DNA of 64,000 nt from Allorhizobium pseudoryzae (GCF_011046245.1 NZ_CP049244.1:1116001-1180000); one strand, 5' to 3'; positions 1-9,326 are shown, counted from the stretch's first letter. Translations and numbers: made by a program. The notes: generated by a model not told the origin, from the sequence alone.

Positions 1-591
1 CTCAACACCTCGCGCGGCAATCCGTCCGCCGGCGATAACGGTCTCTGCGCCATTCCGGAGCGGGTGGACGAGGCCCGCGCCGTGATCCGCCAGGCCATCG
101 ACTACGCGGTGGCGATCGGCACGCCGAACATCCACGTGATGGCCGGCAAGGCGGAAGGGGAGGCGGCACACCGCACCTTCCTCGATAACCTCGATTTCGC
201 CTGTGGACTGGCCGCGGAGCAGGGCAAAACCATCCTCATCGAGCCGCTCAACACGCGCGATGCGCCGGGCTATTTCCTCAACACCTCGACCCAGGCCTGC
301 GCGATCATCGAGGCGGTCGGTCGCGACAATCTGAAGCTGATGTTCGACTGCTACCATCTGCAGATCATGGAGGGCGATCTGACGCGCCGTTTGGAACGGC
401 TGCTGCCGGTGATCGGCCATATCCAGATCGCCGCCGTGCCGGATCGTGGCGAGCCGGATCAGGGCGAAGTCGATTATCGTTTTGTGCTCAAGGCACTGGA
501 TGGGCTTGGCTATACGGCGCCGATCGGTGCCGAATACCGGCCGCGCAGCACCACCAATGCCGGCCTCGGCTGGATGGAGGCGCTGCGATGA
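1..591 (+). CDS. otnI: 2-oxo-tetronate isomerase / hydroxypyruvate isomerase family protein (5' end missing)
   Basis: The reading frame is open from base 1 and ends at a TGA at 589-591. The visible 196 residues are the C-terminal three quarters of a TIM-barrel sugar isomerase of about 260 residues. Visible family motifs are IEPLN near residue 80, FDCYHLQIMEGD near 116 and GAEYRP near the end; the Glu of the first and last are the expected metal/catalytic residues. Family members interconvert hydroxypyruvate and tartronate semialdehyde, or isomerise 2-oxo-tetronate phosphates (OtnI). A D-erythronate dehydrogenase-like gene downstream favours the OtnI role, which is inference. The missing start and any kinase or aldolase partner would lie left of the window. 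Confidence 0.85.
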   Translation, partial: LNTSRGNPSAGDNGLCAIPERVDEARAVIRQAIDYAVAIGTPNIHVMAGKAEGEAAHRTFLDNLDFACGLAAEQGKTILIEPLNTRDAPGYFLNTSTQACAIIEAVGRDNLKLMFDCYHLQIMEGDLTRRLERLLPVIGHIQIAAVPDRGEPDQGEVDYRFVLKALDGLGYTAPIGAEYRPRSTTNAGLGWMEALR

Positions 592-734
592 GATCGTCTG
601 CCGCAATGCAGCGACGAATTGCCATTGACGGTTTCGCCAAGGCTGGCTACCAACATATCCGCTGGTCCGTCCAGCAGACCAGTTGCGGGGAGGCAACGGC
701 TGCGAAGCGACGGATAGGAGGGGGATGGCGGGGC

Positions 735-1505
735 ATGAAGACCGACGGCATTCTGACTGAAGTTCCGAAACTCGGGCGGTCCATTACCCGCCAGACGGCC
801 CGCGATGCCGTGGCCGACAAGCTGACGACGCTGATTGCGACGGGCATGCTGCGGCCGGGTGACGAACTGCCGGGTGAACGCGAGTTGGCAGGCGTCCTGC
901 ATGTCAGCCGCGAGACGGTGCGAGGCGCCATCCAGATCCTTGCTGCCAAGGGCTTCATCGAGGTGTCGCAGGGCAGCCGCAGCCGCGTTGCCGCCGTCGA
1001 TCTCAGCCATCTGCCGATCACCATTGCCGCACCGAGCGCCATCGACCGCTACGATCTGGAAGCCGTGCACGGCGCACGCCTGCTCGTCGAACTGCATGTG
1101 GTCGACCAGGCCGTCGATCACGTGACGGACGAACTGCTCGCCAAGCTCGATGCGCTCCTGGAGGCGCAGCGCCAGGTGGGTGAGGATACGATGCGCTTCC
1201 TCATCTGCGACCGCGAATTCCATCTCGCCATCTACCGCGCCTGCGGCAATCCGCTTCTGACGGATTTCGTCGTCGATCTCTACGGTTACCTGATGGAGCA
1301 GCGTCGCCATGCGATGGCGGTGCCGGGCGCGACCGACAACAGTTACGCCGACCATGTGGCGATCGTCGATGCGCTGCGCCGCCGCGATCGGAACGCCGTG
1401 GTCGAGGCTTTCCGCGGTCATCTGACCCGCATTTACGAGACGACACGGGAGATGCGGGCACGATCGTCGCCGGAGGAGCGGCGGACGGTGCACAACGGAC
1501 GCTAA
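735..1505 (+). CDS. GntR family transcriptional regulator, FadR/FCD subfamily
   Basis: A 256-residue regulator. The N-terminal winged helix (about residues 10-80) includes GDELPGERELA and the recognition-helix stretch VSRETVRGAIQIL. The all-helical FCD domain follows (about 95-235) with the usual metal-site pattern: DREFH, YADH and FRGH supply Asp and His residues. I start at ATG 735, preceded by a GGAGGGGG-like Shine-Dalgarno, rather than at the in-frame ATG 588 that overlaps the previous stop; the extra 49 residues are basic and unlike the family. It sits inside the operon and is probably its local regulator, responding to a sugar acid; the ligand is unknown. Confidence 0.88.
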   Translation: MKTDGILTEVPKLGRSITRQTARDAVADKLTTLIATGMLRPGDELPGERELAGVLHVSRETVRGAIQILAAKGFIEVSQGSRSRVAAVDLSHLPITIAAPSAIDRYDLEAVHGARLLVELHVVDQAVDHVTDELLAKLDALLEAQRQVGEDTMRFLICDREFHLAIYRACGNPLLTDFVVDLYGYLMEQRRHAMAVPGATDNSYADHVAIVDALRRRDRNAVVEAFRGHLTRIYETTREMRARSSPEERRTVHNGR

Positions 1506-1507
1506 GG

Positions 1508-1523
1508 CTCCGCTCAGGCGGAG
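1508..1523 (+). other. Intercistronic hairpin before denD-like gene
   Basis: CTCCGC (1508-1513), loop TCAG, GCGGAG (1518-1523) form a perfect 6-bp stem just after the regulator stop. An A-run rather than a T-run follows, so it is not a classical terminator on this strand. It may protect or stop part of the message; the effect is inference. Confidence 0.4.
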
Positions 1524-1553
1524 AAAAAGGAACGGCAAGGAGGACAGCCGCAC

Positions 1554-2540
1554 ATGCATGTATTGGTCATCGGTGCCGCCGGAATGGTGGGCCGCAAGCT
1601 GGTGGAAAAGATCGCGGCAGAGCCGGCGATCCTCGGAGGCGACATTCACCGCCTGACGCTGGCGGATGCCTTCGAACCAGCCGTGCCGCAAAGCCTGCAG
1701 GGGGTCGCAACGGCGTTGACCATCGATCTCGCCGCTCCTGGCACGGCGGACAAGCTGGTCGCCGGGCGTCCGGATGTGATCATTCATCTCGCCGCCATCG
1801 TCTCGGGCGAAGCGGAAGCCGATTTCGACAAGGGTTATGCCGTCAATCTCGACGGAACACGTTGGCTCTTCGAGGCCATCCGCCAGGAGGGGCTTCGCGA
1901 GCCTTACGTGCCGCGCGTCATCTTCGCCTCATCCATCGCTGTCTTCGGTGCGCCCTTCCACGACGTGATCGGCGAGGAATTCTTCACCACGCCGCTCACC
2001 AGCTATGGCACGCAGAAGGCGATCGCCGAACTGCTGCTGGCGGACTATTCGCGCCGTGGCATTTTCGATGGCGTCGGCATCCGCCTGCCCACCATCTGCA
2101 TCCGCCCCGGCACGCCCAACAAGGCGGCCTCAGGTTTCTTCTCCAACATCCTGCGCGAGCCACTGTCCGGCAAGGAAGCCGTGCTGCCGGTCAGCGAGGA
2201 TGTCCGCCACTGGTTTGCCAGCCCGCGCGCCGCCGTCGGCTTCTTTGTCCATGCGGCCACCATGGATACGAGCCTCATCGGCCCGCGGCGCAACCTCACC
2301 ATGCCGGGTCTTTCGGCCCTCGTCGGTGAAGAGATCGAGGCGCTGCGGCGTGTCGCCGGAAACAAGGCGGTGTCTCTGATCCGTCGCCAGTCCGATCCGG
2401 TGATCGAGAAGATCGTCGCCGGCTGGCCGACGAATTTCGATGCCCGGCGTGCCGAAAGCCTCGGTTTCAAGGCGGAAAAGACCTTTGACGAGATCATCCG
2501 CATCCATATCGAGGACGAACTCGGAGGGACGCTGGCATGA
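1554..2540 (+). CDS. denD: D-erythronate dehydrogenase-like NAD-dependent epimerase/dehydratase
   Basis: A 328-residue extended SDR protein. The N-terminal Rossmann motif is [12 protein letters not shown], and the active-site Tyr-Lys is in SYGTQK near residue 150 with an upstream SSIAVFG serine segment. The [11 protein letters not shown] segment and overall length match the DenD group that oxidises D-erythronate to 2-oxo-D-erythronate. The adjacent OtnI-like isomerase agrees with the known DenD-OtnI pathway. The start follows an AAGGAGGA site at 1537-1543. The 3' end overlaps the next gene at ATGA, indicating translational coupling. Substrate is family-level inference; a related aldonate is possible. 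Confidence 0.8.
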   Translation: MHVLVIGAAGMVGRKLVEKIAAEPAILGGDIHRLTLADAFEPAVPQSLQGVATALTIDLAAPGTADKLVAGRPDVIIHLAAIVSGEAEADFDKGYAVNLDGTRWLFEAIRQEGLREPYVPRVIFASSIAVFGAPFHDVIGEEFFTTPLTSYGTQKAIAELLLADYSRRGIFDGVGIRLPTICIRPGTPNKAASGFFSNILREPLSGKEAVLPVSEDVRHWFASPRAAVGFFVHAATMDTSLIGPRRNLTMPGLSALVGEEIEALRRVAGNKAVSLIRRQSDPVIEKIVAGWPTNFDARRAESLGFKAEKTFDEIIRIHIEDELGGTLA

Positions 2541-3310
2541 CCGGTTCAGTCAATAAGTCCGGCAGTGTCGCGCTCGTCACGGGGGGCGGCACGGGCGTCG
2601 GGAAAGCCATCGCGCAGGCGCTGTCGGCTGCCGGCCATGCCGTGGTGATCTCCGGTCGCCGCGCCGATGTGCTGGAACAGGCAGCCCGGGAAATCGCCGC
2701 CGCAACCGGCGGGCGCGTCGAGGCGGTGGCAGCCGATGTCGGCGATCCGGCGTCGGTCAGGGCGCTGTTTGATGCCGTCATCGAGAAATTCGGCCGCCTG
2801 GATCTGCTCGTCAACAATGCCGGCATCAGCGCGCCGGGCGTGCCGATGGAAGAGCTGACCTTCGAGCAGTGGAACGCAGTCGTCGGTGCCAATCTCACCG
2901 GTGCCTTCCTCTGCACGCAGCAGGCGCTGCGCATCATGAAGGCGCAGACGCCGCGCGGCGGGCGCATCATCAACAACGGCTCGATTTCGGCCACCACGCC
3001 CCGACCGAATTCGGCGCCCTATACCGCGACGAAACATGCGATCACGGGGCTGACCAAATCGACCGCGCTCGATGGCCGTCCCTTCGATATCGCCTGCGGC
3101 CAGATCGATATCGGCAATGCCGGCACCGAGATGACGCAGAAGATCGCGACGGGCGTCATCCAGGCGAACGGCTCGATTGCCGCCGAGCCGACGATCGATC
3201 CGATGCATATTGCCAATGCCGTTGTCTACATGGCGAGCCTTCCGCTCGATGCGAATGTGCTGACCATGACGGTGATGGCGACCAAGATGCCGTTTGTCGG
3301 TCGCGGATAG
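2537..3310 (+). CDS. SDR family oxidoreductase
   Basis: A 257-residue classical short-chain dehydrogenase. It shows the cofactor motif [11 protein letters not shown] near residue 15, the NNAG motif near 94 and the catalytic YTATK near 162, with Ser in NGSIS before it. Its start codon overlaps the denD-like stop (ATGA), so it belongs to the same operon. Enzymes of this class oxidise or reduce sugar acids, polyols or 3-oxoacyl compounds; nothing in the sequence fixes the substrate. Its position suggests a second oxidation step in the pathway served by the neighbouring ABC importer. Confidence 0.88.
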   Translation: MTGSVNKSGSVALVTGGGTGVGKAIAQALSAAGHAVVISGRRADVLEQAAREIAAATGGRVEAVAADVGDPASVRALFDAVIEKFGRLDLLVNNAGISAPGVPMEELTFEQWNAVVGANLTGAFLCTQQALRIMKAQTPRGGRIINNGSISATTPRPNSAPYTATKHAITGLTKSTALDGRPFDIACGQIDIGNAGTEMTQKIATGVIQANGSIAAEPTIDPMHIANAVVYMASLPLDANVLTMTVMATKMPFVGRG

Positions 3311-3326
3311 CGGCCGAATGTCCGGT

Positions 3327-3371
3327 CCTGCCTTAAGTTTGTCGTGCGGAGGAGCACGCCAGACCGGCAGG
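3327..3371 (+). other. Nested intercistronic stem structure
   Basis: Outer arms CCTGCC (3327-3332) and GGCAGG (3366-3371) enclose a perfect hairpin CGTGC-GGAGGA-GCACG (3343-3358). The loop contains a GGAGGA sequence but no start codon follows it closely. It lies between the SDR gene and the ABC ATPase gene and could modulate message stability. No function is shown by the sequence itself. Confidence 0.3.
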
Positions 3372-3416
3372 GGACGGACCTGAAGTTTTACTGGATTGCA
3401 CTCTGGGAGGAGACGC

Positions 3417-4484
3417 ATGGCCACTGTTCAATTTGCCGAGGTGAAGAAATCCTTCGGCGCCTTTCCCGTCATCAAGGGCGTGAATATCGATATCCAGGAT
3501 GGCGAATTCGTCATTCTTGTCGGCCCGTCCGGCTGCGGAAAATCGACCCTTCTGCGCATGCTGGCGGGACTGGAAAACATTTCCGGCGGCGAAATCCGCA
3601 TCGGCGGCAAGACGGTCAATACCCTGCCGCCGAAGGAACGCGACATCGCCATGGTGTTCCAGAACTATGCGCTTTACCCGCATATGACGGTTGCCAAGAA
3701 CATGGCGTTTTCGCTGATGCTGGCGTCCGCCTCGCAGGCGGAAATCGACAAGCGGGTGAACTATGCCGCCGGTATTCTCGGGCTCACCAATCTGCTCGAC
3801 CGCTATCCGCGGCAATTGTCCGGCGGCCAGCGCCAGCGTGTCGCCATGGGCCGCGCCATCGTGCGCGATCCTCAGGTCTTCCTGTTCGACGAGCCGCTGT
3901 CGAACCTCGATGCGAAGCTGCGTGTCGCCATGCGCGCCGAGATCAAGGAACTGCATCACCGGCTGAAGACCACCACGGTCTATGTCACCCACGACCAGAT
4001 TGAGGCCATGACCATGGCCGACAAGATCGTCGTCATGCATGACGGTCGCGTCGAGCAGGTCGGCACGCCGCTCGAACTTTACGACAACCCCAACAATCTC
4101 TTCGTCGCGGGTTTCATCGGTTCGCCGGCGATGAACATGATCAAGGGCCGCATCGATCCGGACAACCCGCAGGTCTTCCTCGCCGAGGACGGCAATCGCC
4201 TGCCGCTCGCCCGGGGCTTTCCGGGGGCGGTCGGCAAGGACCTGATCTATGGGCTCCGGCCCGAATATATCCGGCTGGATGGCACCGGCTATCCGGCGGA
4301 GGTCGTGGTGATCGAACCTACCGGCTACGAGACGCAGATCGTCGTCAATTTCGGCGGCGCGGAAGTCACCTGCGTCTTCCGCGAGCGTGTCGATGTGCGT
4401 CCGGGTGAAAAGATCACCATCGCCATTGATCCGGTGAACGTCCACCTCTTCGAGCAGAAGAGCGGGGAGCGGATCTCCGGCTGA
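3417..4484 (+). CDS. ABC transporter ATP-binding protein, CUT1 (MalK/UgpC) family
   Basis: A 355-residue sugar-importer ATPase. Walker A GPSGCGKST is at about 37-45, the signature LSGGQRQRV near 135, Walker B LFDEPLSNLD near 155, and the switch His follows in VYVTHDQ. The C-terminal third is the MalK-type TOBE/regulatory region (LRPEYIRL segment). ATG 3417 is chosen because GGGAGGAG lies at 3405-3412; an in-frame ATG at 3396 lacks such a site. It energises the two permeases downstream, with the solute-binding gene next. Confidence 0.93.
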   Translation: MATVQFAEVKKSFGAFPVIKGVNIDIQDGEFVILVGPSGCGKSTLLRMLAGLENISGGEIRIGGKTVNTLPPKERDIAMVFQNYALYPHMTVAKNMAFSLMLASASQAEIDKRVNYAAGILGLTNLLDRYPRQLSGGQRQRVAMGRAIVRDPQVFLFDEPLSNLDAKLRVAMRAEIKELHHRLKTTTVYVTHDQIEAMTMADKIVVMHDGRVEQVGTPLELYDNPNNLFVAGFIGSPAMNMIKGRIDPDNPQVFLAEDGNRLPLARGFPGAVGKDLIYGLRPEYIRLDGTGYPAEVVVIEPTGYETQIVVNFGGAEVTCVFRERVDVRPGEKITIAIDPVNVHLFEQKSGERISG

Positions 4485-4619
4485 CGTAAGTGCAGGCGTG
4501 CCGGCGGAAGAGGAGCCGCCGGAGCGCAGACTTCAAGTGCAAGTGCGTGAAAACCGGCATTCGCCGCTCGGGACAGCGGATGCTTCGAAGGAGGGTCCCG
4601 ATTTTGGAGGAGGAAAATC

Positions 4620-5930
4620 ATGACCATCAAGAGAAGAACATTCCTGGCCGGCACCGCCGGCCTCGTCGGCGCCAGCGGCCTCACCGGGTTTGGCCTGTCG
4701 CCGGTCCAGGCGGCAGAGCCGACCTACAAGCCGGAAGCCGGCGCCAGCCTTCGCCTGCTGCGCTGGTCGCCCTTCGTCAAGGGTGACGAGGAAGCCTGGC
4801 TTGCCAACACCAAGAAGTTCACGGAAGCGACCGGCGTCGAAGTGCGCATCGACAAGGAAAGCTGGGAAGACATCCGTCCGAAGGCGGCCGTTGCCGCAAA
4901 CGTCGGCTCCGGTCCGGATCTCGTCATGTGCTGGTTCGACGATGCGCACCAGTATCCGGACAAGCTGGTCGATCTTACCGAACTCGGCACCTATCTCGAC
5001 GGCAAGTATGGCGGCTTCTATGACGGCGTGAAGGGCTATGCCACGCGCGAGGGCAAGTTCATCGCCATGCCGCTGACCGCGATCGGCAACGCCGTCGTCT
5101 ACCGCGACAGCCACATGAAGGCCGCCGGTTTCAGCGAGTTCCCGAAGGATACGGCGGGCTTCCTGGAACTTGCCAAGGCAATGAAGGCCAAGGGCACGCC
5201 CGCCGGCTTCCCGCACGGCAAGGCCGTCGGCGACGGCAACAACTACGCCCACTGGCTGCTCTGGAGCCATGGCGGCAAGATGGTGGATGAAAGCGGCAAG
5301 GTGACGATCAACTCGCCGGAAACCATGGCCGCCATCAAATACGCCAAGGAGCTCTACGCGACCTTCATTCCGGGCACCGAAAGCTGGCTCGACATCAACA
5401 ACAACCGCGCCTTCCTGGCCGGCCAGGTGTCGCTGACGGCAAACGGCGTCTCCATCTACTACGCGGCGAAGAACGATCCGAAGCTGGCGGAAATTGCGGC
5501 TGACATGCGCAGCACCAACTTCCCCGTCGGCCCGGTCGGCAAGAGCATCGAACTGCACCAGACCAGTTCGCTGCTTCTCTTCAAGCACACGAAGTATCCG
5601 GAAGCCGCCAAGGCCTACATCAAGTTCATGATGGAAGCCGACCAGATGAATGCCTGGATCAAGGGCTCCAGCGCCTATTGCTGCCAGCCGCTGAAGGCGT
5701 TCGCCAGCAACCCGGTCTGGACGGAAAACCCGATCCACGCGCCTTATGCGAAAGCCTCCGAGACCCTGCGTCCGAACGGTTATGCCGGCCCGCTGGGCTA
5801 CGCCTCTGCTGCCGTGATGGCCGATTACGTGCTGGTCGACATGTTCGCCGCAGCCGTCACCGGTGCTGCCACGCCGGAAGATGCCATGGCCCAGGCGGAA
5901 AAGCGCGCCAACCGCTACTACCGCGTCTGA
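4620..5930 (+). CDS. ABC transporter sugar-binding periplasmic protein (Tat signal)
   Basis: A 436-residue family 1 extracellular solute-binding protein. The N-terminus KRRTFLAG followed by a hydrophobic stretch and a VQA cleavage site looks like a twin-arginine signal, so export of a folded protein is likely. Mature residues show the alternating pattern of CUT1 binding proteins, including WLLWSHGGKMV near the middle. A strong GGAGGAGG site precedes ATG 4620. A hairpin follows the gene at 5944-5975. The ligand is unknown; the neighbouring dehydrogenases suggest a sugar acid, polyol or oligosaccharide. Confidence 0.92.
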   Translation: MTIKRRTFLAGTAGLVGASGLTGFGLSPVQAAEPTYKPEAGASLRLLRWSPFVKGDEEAWLANTKKFTEATGVEVRIDKESWEDIRPKAAVAANVGSGPDLVMCWFDDAHQYPDKLVDLTELGTYLDGKYGGFYDGVKGYATREGKFIAMPLTAIGNAVVYRDSHMKAAGFSEFPKDTAGFLELAKAMKAKGTPAGFPHGKAVGDGNNYAHWLLWSHGGKMVDESGKVTINSPETMAAIKYAKELYATFIPGTESWLDINNNRAFLAGQVSLTANGVSIYYAAKNDPKLAEIAADMRSTNFPVGPVGKSIELHQTSSLLLFKHTKYPEAAKAYIKFMMEADQMNAWIKGSSAYCCQPLKAFASNPVWTENPIHAPYAKASETLRPNGYAGPLGYASAAVMADYVLVDMFAAAVTGAATPEDAMAQAEKRANRYYRV

Positions 5931-5943
5931 CGTCCACGACATC

Positions 5944-5975
5944 GGGGCTGCGCGGGCAAATCCTCGCGCAGCTCC
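5944..5975 (+). other. Hairpin after the solute-binding protein gene
   Basis: Arms GGGGCTGCGCG (5944-5954) and CGCGCAGCTCC (5965-5975) pair over 11 bp with one G-U, around a 10-base loop. There is no T-run, so it is read as an intercistronic message-stabilising hairpin. Such elements commonly raise binding-protein expression above that of the permeases; that role here is inference. Confidence 0.55.
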
Positions 5976-6002
5976 TTCAGGCCCTTCATTCTTGGAGTTC
6001 GG

Positions 6003-6953
6003 ATGTCCATGACGATGACACCCATGACGGATTCTGCCCTGCCGGAGCGCTCGCTCTGGTCCCGGCTGACCAACAACCGCGACGTGCTCGGCTTTCTGTT
6101 CATGCTGCCGGCAGCCGTCTTCCTTTTGTGTTTCCTCACCTATCCGCTCGGGCTCGGCGTCTGGCTCGGTTTCACCGATACGACGATCGGCCGCGATGGC
6201 GTCTTCGTCGGGCTCGAAAACTACGGCTTCCTGTGGAGCGACCAGGTCTTCTGGCTCTCGGTGTTCAACACCATCCTTTATACGACGGTGGCCTCGGTCG
6301 CGAAGTTCGCGCTTGGCCTCTGGCTGGCGCTGCTCCTCAACCAGCACCTGCCGTTCAAATCCTTCTTCCGCGCCATCGTGCTGTTGCCCTGGGTCGTGCC
6401 GACGGTTCTCTCCGCGCTTGCCTTCTGGTGGATCTACGACTCGCAGTTTTCGATCGTCTCCTGGTCGCTGATCAAGATGGGGCTCATCGATACGCCGATC
6501 AACTTCCTGGGCGACCCGAACACGGCGCGCGCCTCCGTCATCGCTGCCAATGTCTGGCGCGGCATTCCCTTTGTGGCGATCTCGCTGCTCGCCGGTCTGC
6601 AGACCATTCCCGCGTCGCTGCAGGAGGCCGCCTCGCTCGACGGCGCCACCAGCTGGCAGCGCTTCCGCTACGTGACACTGCCGATGCTGACCCCGATCAT
6701 CGCCGTCGTCATGACCTTTTCGGTGCTCTTCACCTTCACCGATTTCCAGCTGATCTATGTTCTCACCAAGGGCGGTCCGGTCAATGCCACGCATCTGATG
6801 GCGACCCTCTCCTTCCAGCGCGCCATTCCGGGCGGCCAGCTGGGCGAAGGTGCGGCGATCGCCGTGGCCATGATTCCCTTCCTGCTTGCCGCAATCATGT
6901 TCTCGTTCTTCGGGCTGCAGCGCCGCAAATGGCAGCAGGGCGGAGGTGACTGA
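6003..6953 (+). CDS. ABC transporter permease (MalF-type, CUT1)
   Basis: A 316-residue inner-membrane protein with six predicted membrane segments, the first being the hydrophobic run LGFLFMLPAAVFLLCFLT near residue 40. The cytoplasmic EAA loop, EAASLDGATSWQRF, which docks on the ATPase, is near residue 220. It lies between the binding-protein gene and a second permease and is the first half of the heterodimeric channel. ATG 6009 is an alternative start. Confidence 0.92.
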   Translation: MSMTMTPMTDSALPERSLWSRLTNNRDVLGFLFMLPAAVFLLCFLTYPLGLGVWLGFTDTTIGRDGVFVGLENYGFLWSDQVFWLSVFNTILYTTVASVAKFALGLWLALLLNQHLPFKSFFRAIVLLPWVVPTVLSALAFWWIYDSQFSIVSWSLIKMGLIDTPINFLGDPNTARASVIAANVWRGIPFVAISLLAGLQTIPASLQEAASLDGATSWQRFRYVTLPMLTPIIAVVMTFSVLFTFTDFQLIYVLTKGGPVNATHLMATLSFQRAIPGGQLGEGAAIAVAMIPFLLAAIMFSFFGLQRRKWQQGGGD

Positions 6954-6954
6954 G

Positions 6955-7866
6955 ATGGAGACGTCCATGACCTCGAAGATGAAGCCTGAGAATACCGTCC
7001 TGACCGATGACAGCCAGGGCATGTCCTATCTCAACAGCCTGCCGCGCCAGGTGGTGACCATTTATCTGCCGATGGCGATCTTCGTCTTCGTGCTGCTCTT
7101 TCCCTTCTACTGGATGGCGATCACCTCGGTGAAGCCGAATTCGCAGCTGACGGATTACGACAATTACAGCCCGTTCTGGGTGGTGGGTGCTACGCTCGAC
7201 CACATCAAGTATCTGCTGTTCGAGACCTCCTATCCGGGCTGGCTGTGGAACACCATGCTGGTGGCGGTCGCCTCCACCTTCCTGTCGCTGTTTGCCTCCG
7301 TGCTCGGCGCCTATGCCATCGAACGCATCCGCTTCACCGGCTCGCGTTCGGTCGGCCTTCTGATCTTCCTCGCCTATCTGGTGCCGCCGTCGATCCTCTT
7401 CATTCCGCTCGCCTTCATCGTCTTCAAGATCGGCATCTATGACAGCCGCATGGCGCTGATCTTCACCTATCCGACCTTCCTCATTCCCTTCTGCACCTGG
7501 CTGCTGATGGGCTACTTCCGCTCGATCCCCTTCGAACTGGAAGAAAGCGCGCTGGTGGATGGCGCAAGCCGGCTGCAGATCCTGACGAAGATCATCCTGC
7601 CGCTTGCGGTTCCAGGCCTGATCTCCGCCGGCATCTTCGCCTTCACGCTCTCCTGGAACGAGTTCATCTACGCGCTGACCTTCATTCAGTCGTCGGAGAA
7701 CAAGACGGTTCCGGTCGGCGTGCTGACCGAACTGGTGCGCGGCGATATCTTCGAATGGGGATCGCTGATGGCCGGTGCGCTCTTCGGCTCTCTGCCTGTG
7801 GTCATCCTCTACTCGTTCTTTGTGGATTATTACGTCTCGTCGATGACCGGTGCGGTCAAGGAATAA
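6955..7866 (+). CDS. ABC transporter permease (MalG-type, CUT1)
   Basis: A 303-residue inner-membrane permease with six predicted membrane helices and an EAA-type loop (ESALVDGASRLQIL) near residue 200. ATG 6955 follows the previous stop by one base and is preferred over the upstream in-frame ATG 6886, which would overlap the MalF-type gene by 68 bases. ATG 6967 is another candidate. It forms the importer with the genes at 3417, 4620 and 6003. Confidence 0.92.
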   Translation: METSMTSKMKPENTVLTDDSQGMSYLNSLPRQVVTIYLPMAIFVFVLLFPFYWMAITSVKPNSQLTDYDNYSPFWVVGATLDHIKYLLFETSYPGWLWNTMLVAVASTFLSLFASVLGAYAIERIRFTGSRSVGLLIFLAYLVPPSILFIPLAFIVFKIGIYDSRMALIFTYPTFLIPFCTWLLMGYFRSIPFELEESALVDGASRLQILTKIILPLAVPGLISAGIFAFTLSWNEFIYALTFIQSSENKTVPVGVLTELVRGDIFEWGSLMAGALFGSLPVVILYSFFVDYYVSSMTGAVKE

Positions 7867-7870
7867 CACT

Positions 7871-8617
7871 ATGAATCACTACGATCTGTCGGGCCAGCAC
7901 GCCGTCGTCACCGGCGGCGCGCAAGGCCTCGGTTTCGCCATGGCAAAACGCTTCGTCGAATCCGGCGCCACGGTGACCCTCTGGGACATGAATGCCGGTC
8001 TTCTGGAGGAAGCGCGTTCGGCACTCGGCAGCGCTTCGCGCATCTGCATGGTCGATATCACCGATTACGCCGCGGTCGAGGCGGCCCATGCCGCCACGGT
8101 GGCGGAAAGCGGGCCGGTGTTGATCCTTGTCAATTCGGCGGGGATTGCCGGGCCTGCCGCACCGCTCGACACCTATGACATTGCGATGTTCCGCCAGATC
8201 ATCGACATCAATCTGATCGGCACCTTTCATGTGAACCGGGTGGTGGTGCCCGGCATGAAGGCGCAGAATTACGGTCGCATCGTCAACATCGCCTCGATCG
8301 CCGGCAAGGAAGGTAACCCGAATGCCTCCGCCTATTCGGCCTCCAAGGCCGGTGTCATCGGGCTCACCAAGTCGCTCGGCAAGGAGCTGGCGGGGTTCGA
8401 CATCGCCGTCAACTGCATCACGCCGGCGACCGCGCAAACCCGCATCCTCGAACAGCTGTCGGAGGAATTCATCGACTACATGCGCGGAAAGATCCCGCGT
8501 GGCCGGTTCCTGAAGGTGGAAGAGGCGGCCTCCATGGTGGCCTGGCTGGTCTCCGCGGAAAACAGCTTTACCACCGGCGCCGTCTTCGATCTCTCGGGAG
8601 GGCGCGCCACCTATTGA
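7871..8617 (+). CDS. SDR family oxidoreductase
   Basis: A 248-residue classical short-chain dehydrogenase four bases after the permease stop, so probably the last gene of the operon. Cofactor motif TGGAQGLGFAM is near residue 14, an NSAG variant of NNAG near 88, and YSASKAG near 155. Relatives act on polyols and sugar acids or on 3-oxoacyl substrates. The Asn-Ser exchange in NNAG is a modest oddity and is tolerated in the family. Confidence 0.87.
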   Translation: MNHYDLSGQHAVVTGGAQGLGFAMAKRFVESGATVTLWDMNAGLLEEARSALGSASRICMVDITDYAAVEAAHAATVAESGPVLILVNSAGIAGPAAPLDTYDIAMFRQIIDINLIGTFHVNRVVVPGMKAQNYGRIVNIASIAGKEGNPNASAYSASKAGVIGLTKSLGKELAGFDIAVNCITPATAQTRILEQLSEEFIDYMRGKIPRGRFLKVEEAASMVAWLVSAENSFTTGAVFDLSGGRATY

Positions 8618-8693
8618 TCTGGACGGGTGGGGGTGCGCACTCTATCTGTCACCGTCTGCAGTTCAGACCCGTGTCATCAGAGAATAAGTCCCT

Positions 8694-9326
8694 ATGCAAA
8701 ACCAAGCCGCCGCTCATCCTGCAACAGATCGCGCGGCGCGCCTGAAGGCCGAGACGCGGGAGGTGCATGAACGCCTGGACCAGGCGATCATGGCGCTCGA
8801 CCCGTTCGGCAGCCGCGACAACTATGGCCGTTTTTTGAATGTGCAGTGGGCGTTCCATGCGATGATTGCGCCGCTCTACGCCGATGAAGATCTTGCTCGC
8901 CTGCTGCCGGATCTTGGCGAACGGTGCCGGTTTGCCTCGATCAAGGCCGACCTCGCCGATCTCGGCATAACCGCTCCTGCAGCCTTGTCTGGGGCCGGCC
9001 CGGTAGCTGCTCACACGGCGGAGGCTCTCGGCTGGCTCTATGTGGCGGAGGGTTCCAATCTGGGGGCCGCCTTCCTGCTGAAGGCGGCGCAGAAATCGCT
9101 CGGCCTTCGCGAAGATTTCGGTGCCCGGCATCTGGCGGGCCATCCGGAAGGCCGGGCGCTGCATTGGCGGCAGTTCACGGCAGCGCTCGATGCGGCAGAC
9201 CTTGCGCCGGAGGATGAAGAGACCGTGACCGAGGGAGCTCGAAAGGCCTTTGCCTTCGTTCGCGCTCAGGTCGAAGCGGAAGCGTCCACCGCAGGGCCCG
9301 CGGCGAGATCCAGCGCCGGCATCTGA
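8694..9326 (+). CDS. Biliverdin-producing heme oxygenase
   Basis: A 210-residue all-helical protein of the bacterial HemO/BphO type. TREVHERLD places the proximal heme ligand at about His25, and GWLYVAEGSNLGAAFL near residue 113 is the distal-helix region. The enzyme opens heme to biliverdin, CO and iron, serving iron release or phytochrome chromophore supply. No phytochrome or heme importer is visible here. The last 61 bases overlap the end of the adenylate cyclase gene on the other strand; the final 15 or so residues are low-complexity and extend past the usual fold. Confidence 0.87.
   Translation: MQNQAAAHPATDRAARLKAETREVHERLDQAIMALDPFGSRDNYGRFLNVQWAFHAMIAPLYADEDLARLLPDLGERCRFASIKADLADLGITAPAALSGAGPVAAHTAEALGWLYVAEGSNLGAAFLLKAAQKSLGLREDFGARHLAGHPEGRALHWRQFTAALDAADLAPEDEETVTEGARKAFAFVRAQVEAEASTAGPAARSSAGI

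Noticed and set aside
588..734. Extended start for the first GntR regulator
   Set aside because: The 49 added residues precede the normal GntR N-terminus and ATG 735 has its own Shine-Dalgarno.
510..1787. 425-residue open frame on the - strand
   Set aside because: Antisense to the FCD regulator and the start of the denD-like gene; low-complexity Arg/His-rich composition.
4533..7022. 829-residue open frame on the - strand
   Set aside because: Antisense to the binding-protein and permease genes of the first importer; composition only reflects codon bias of the true genes.
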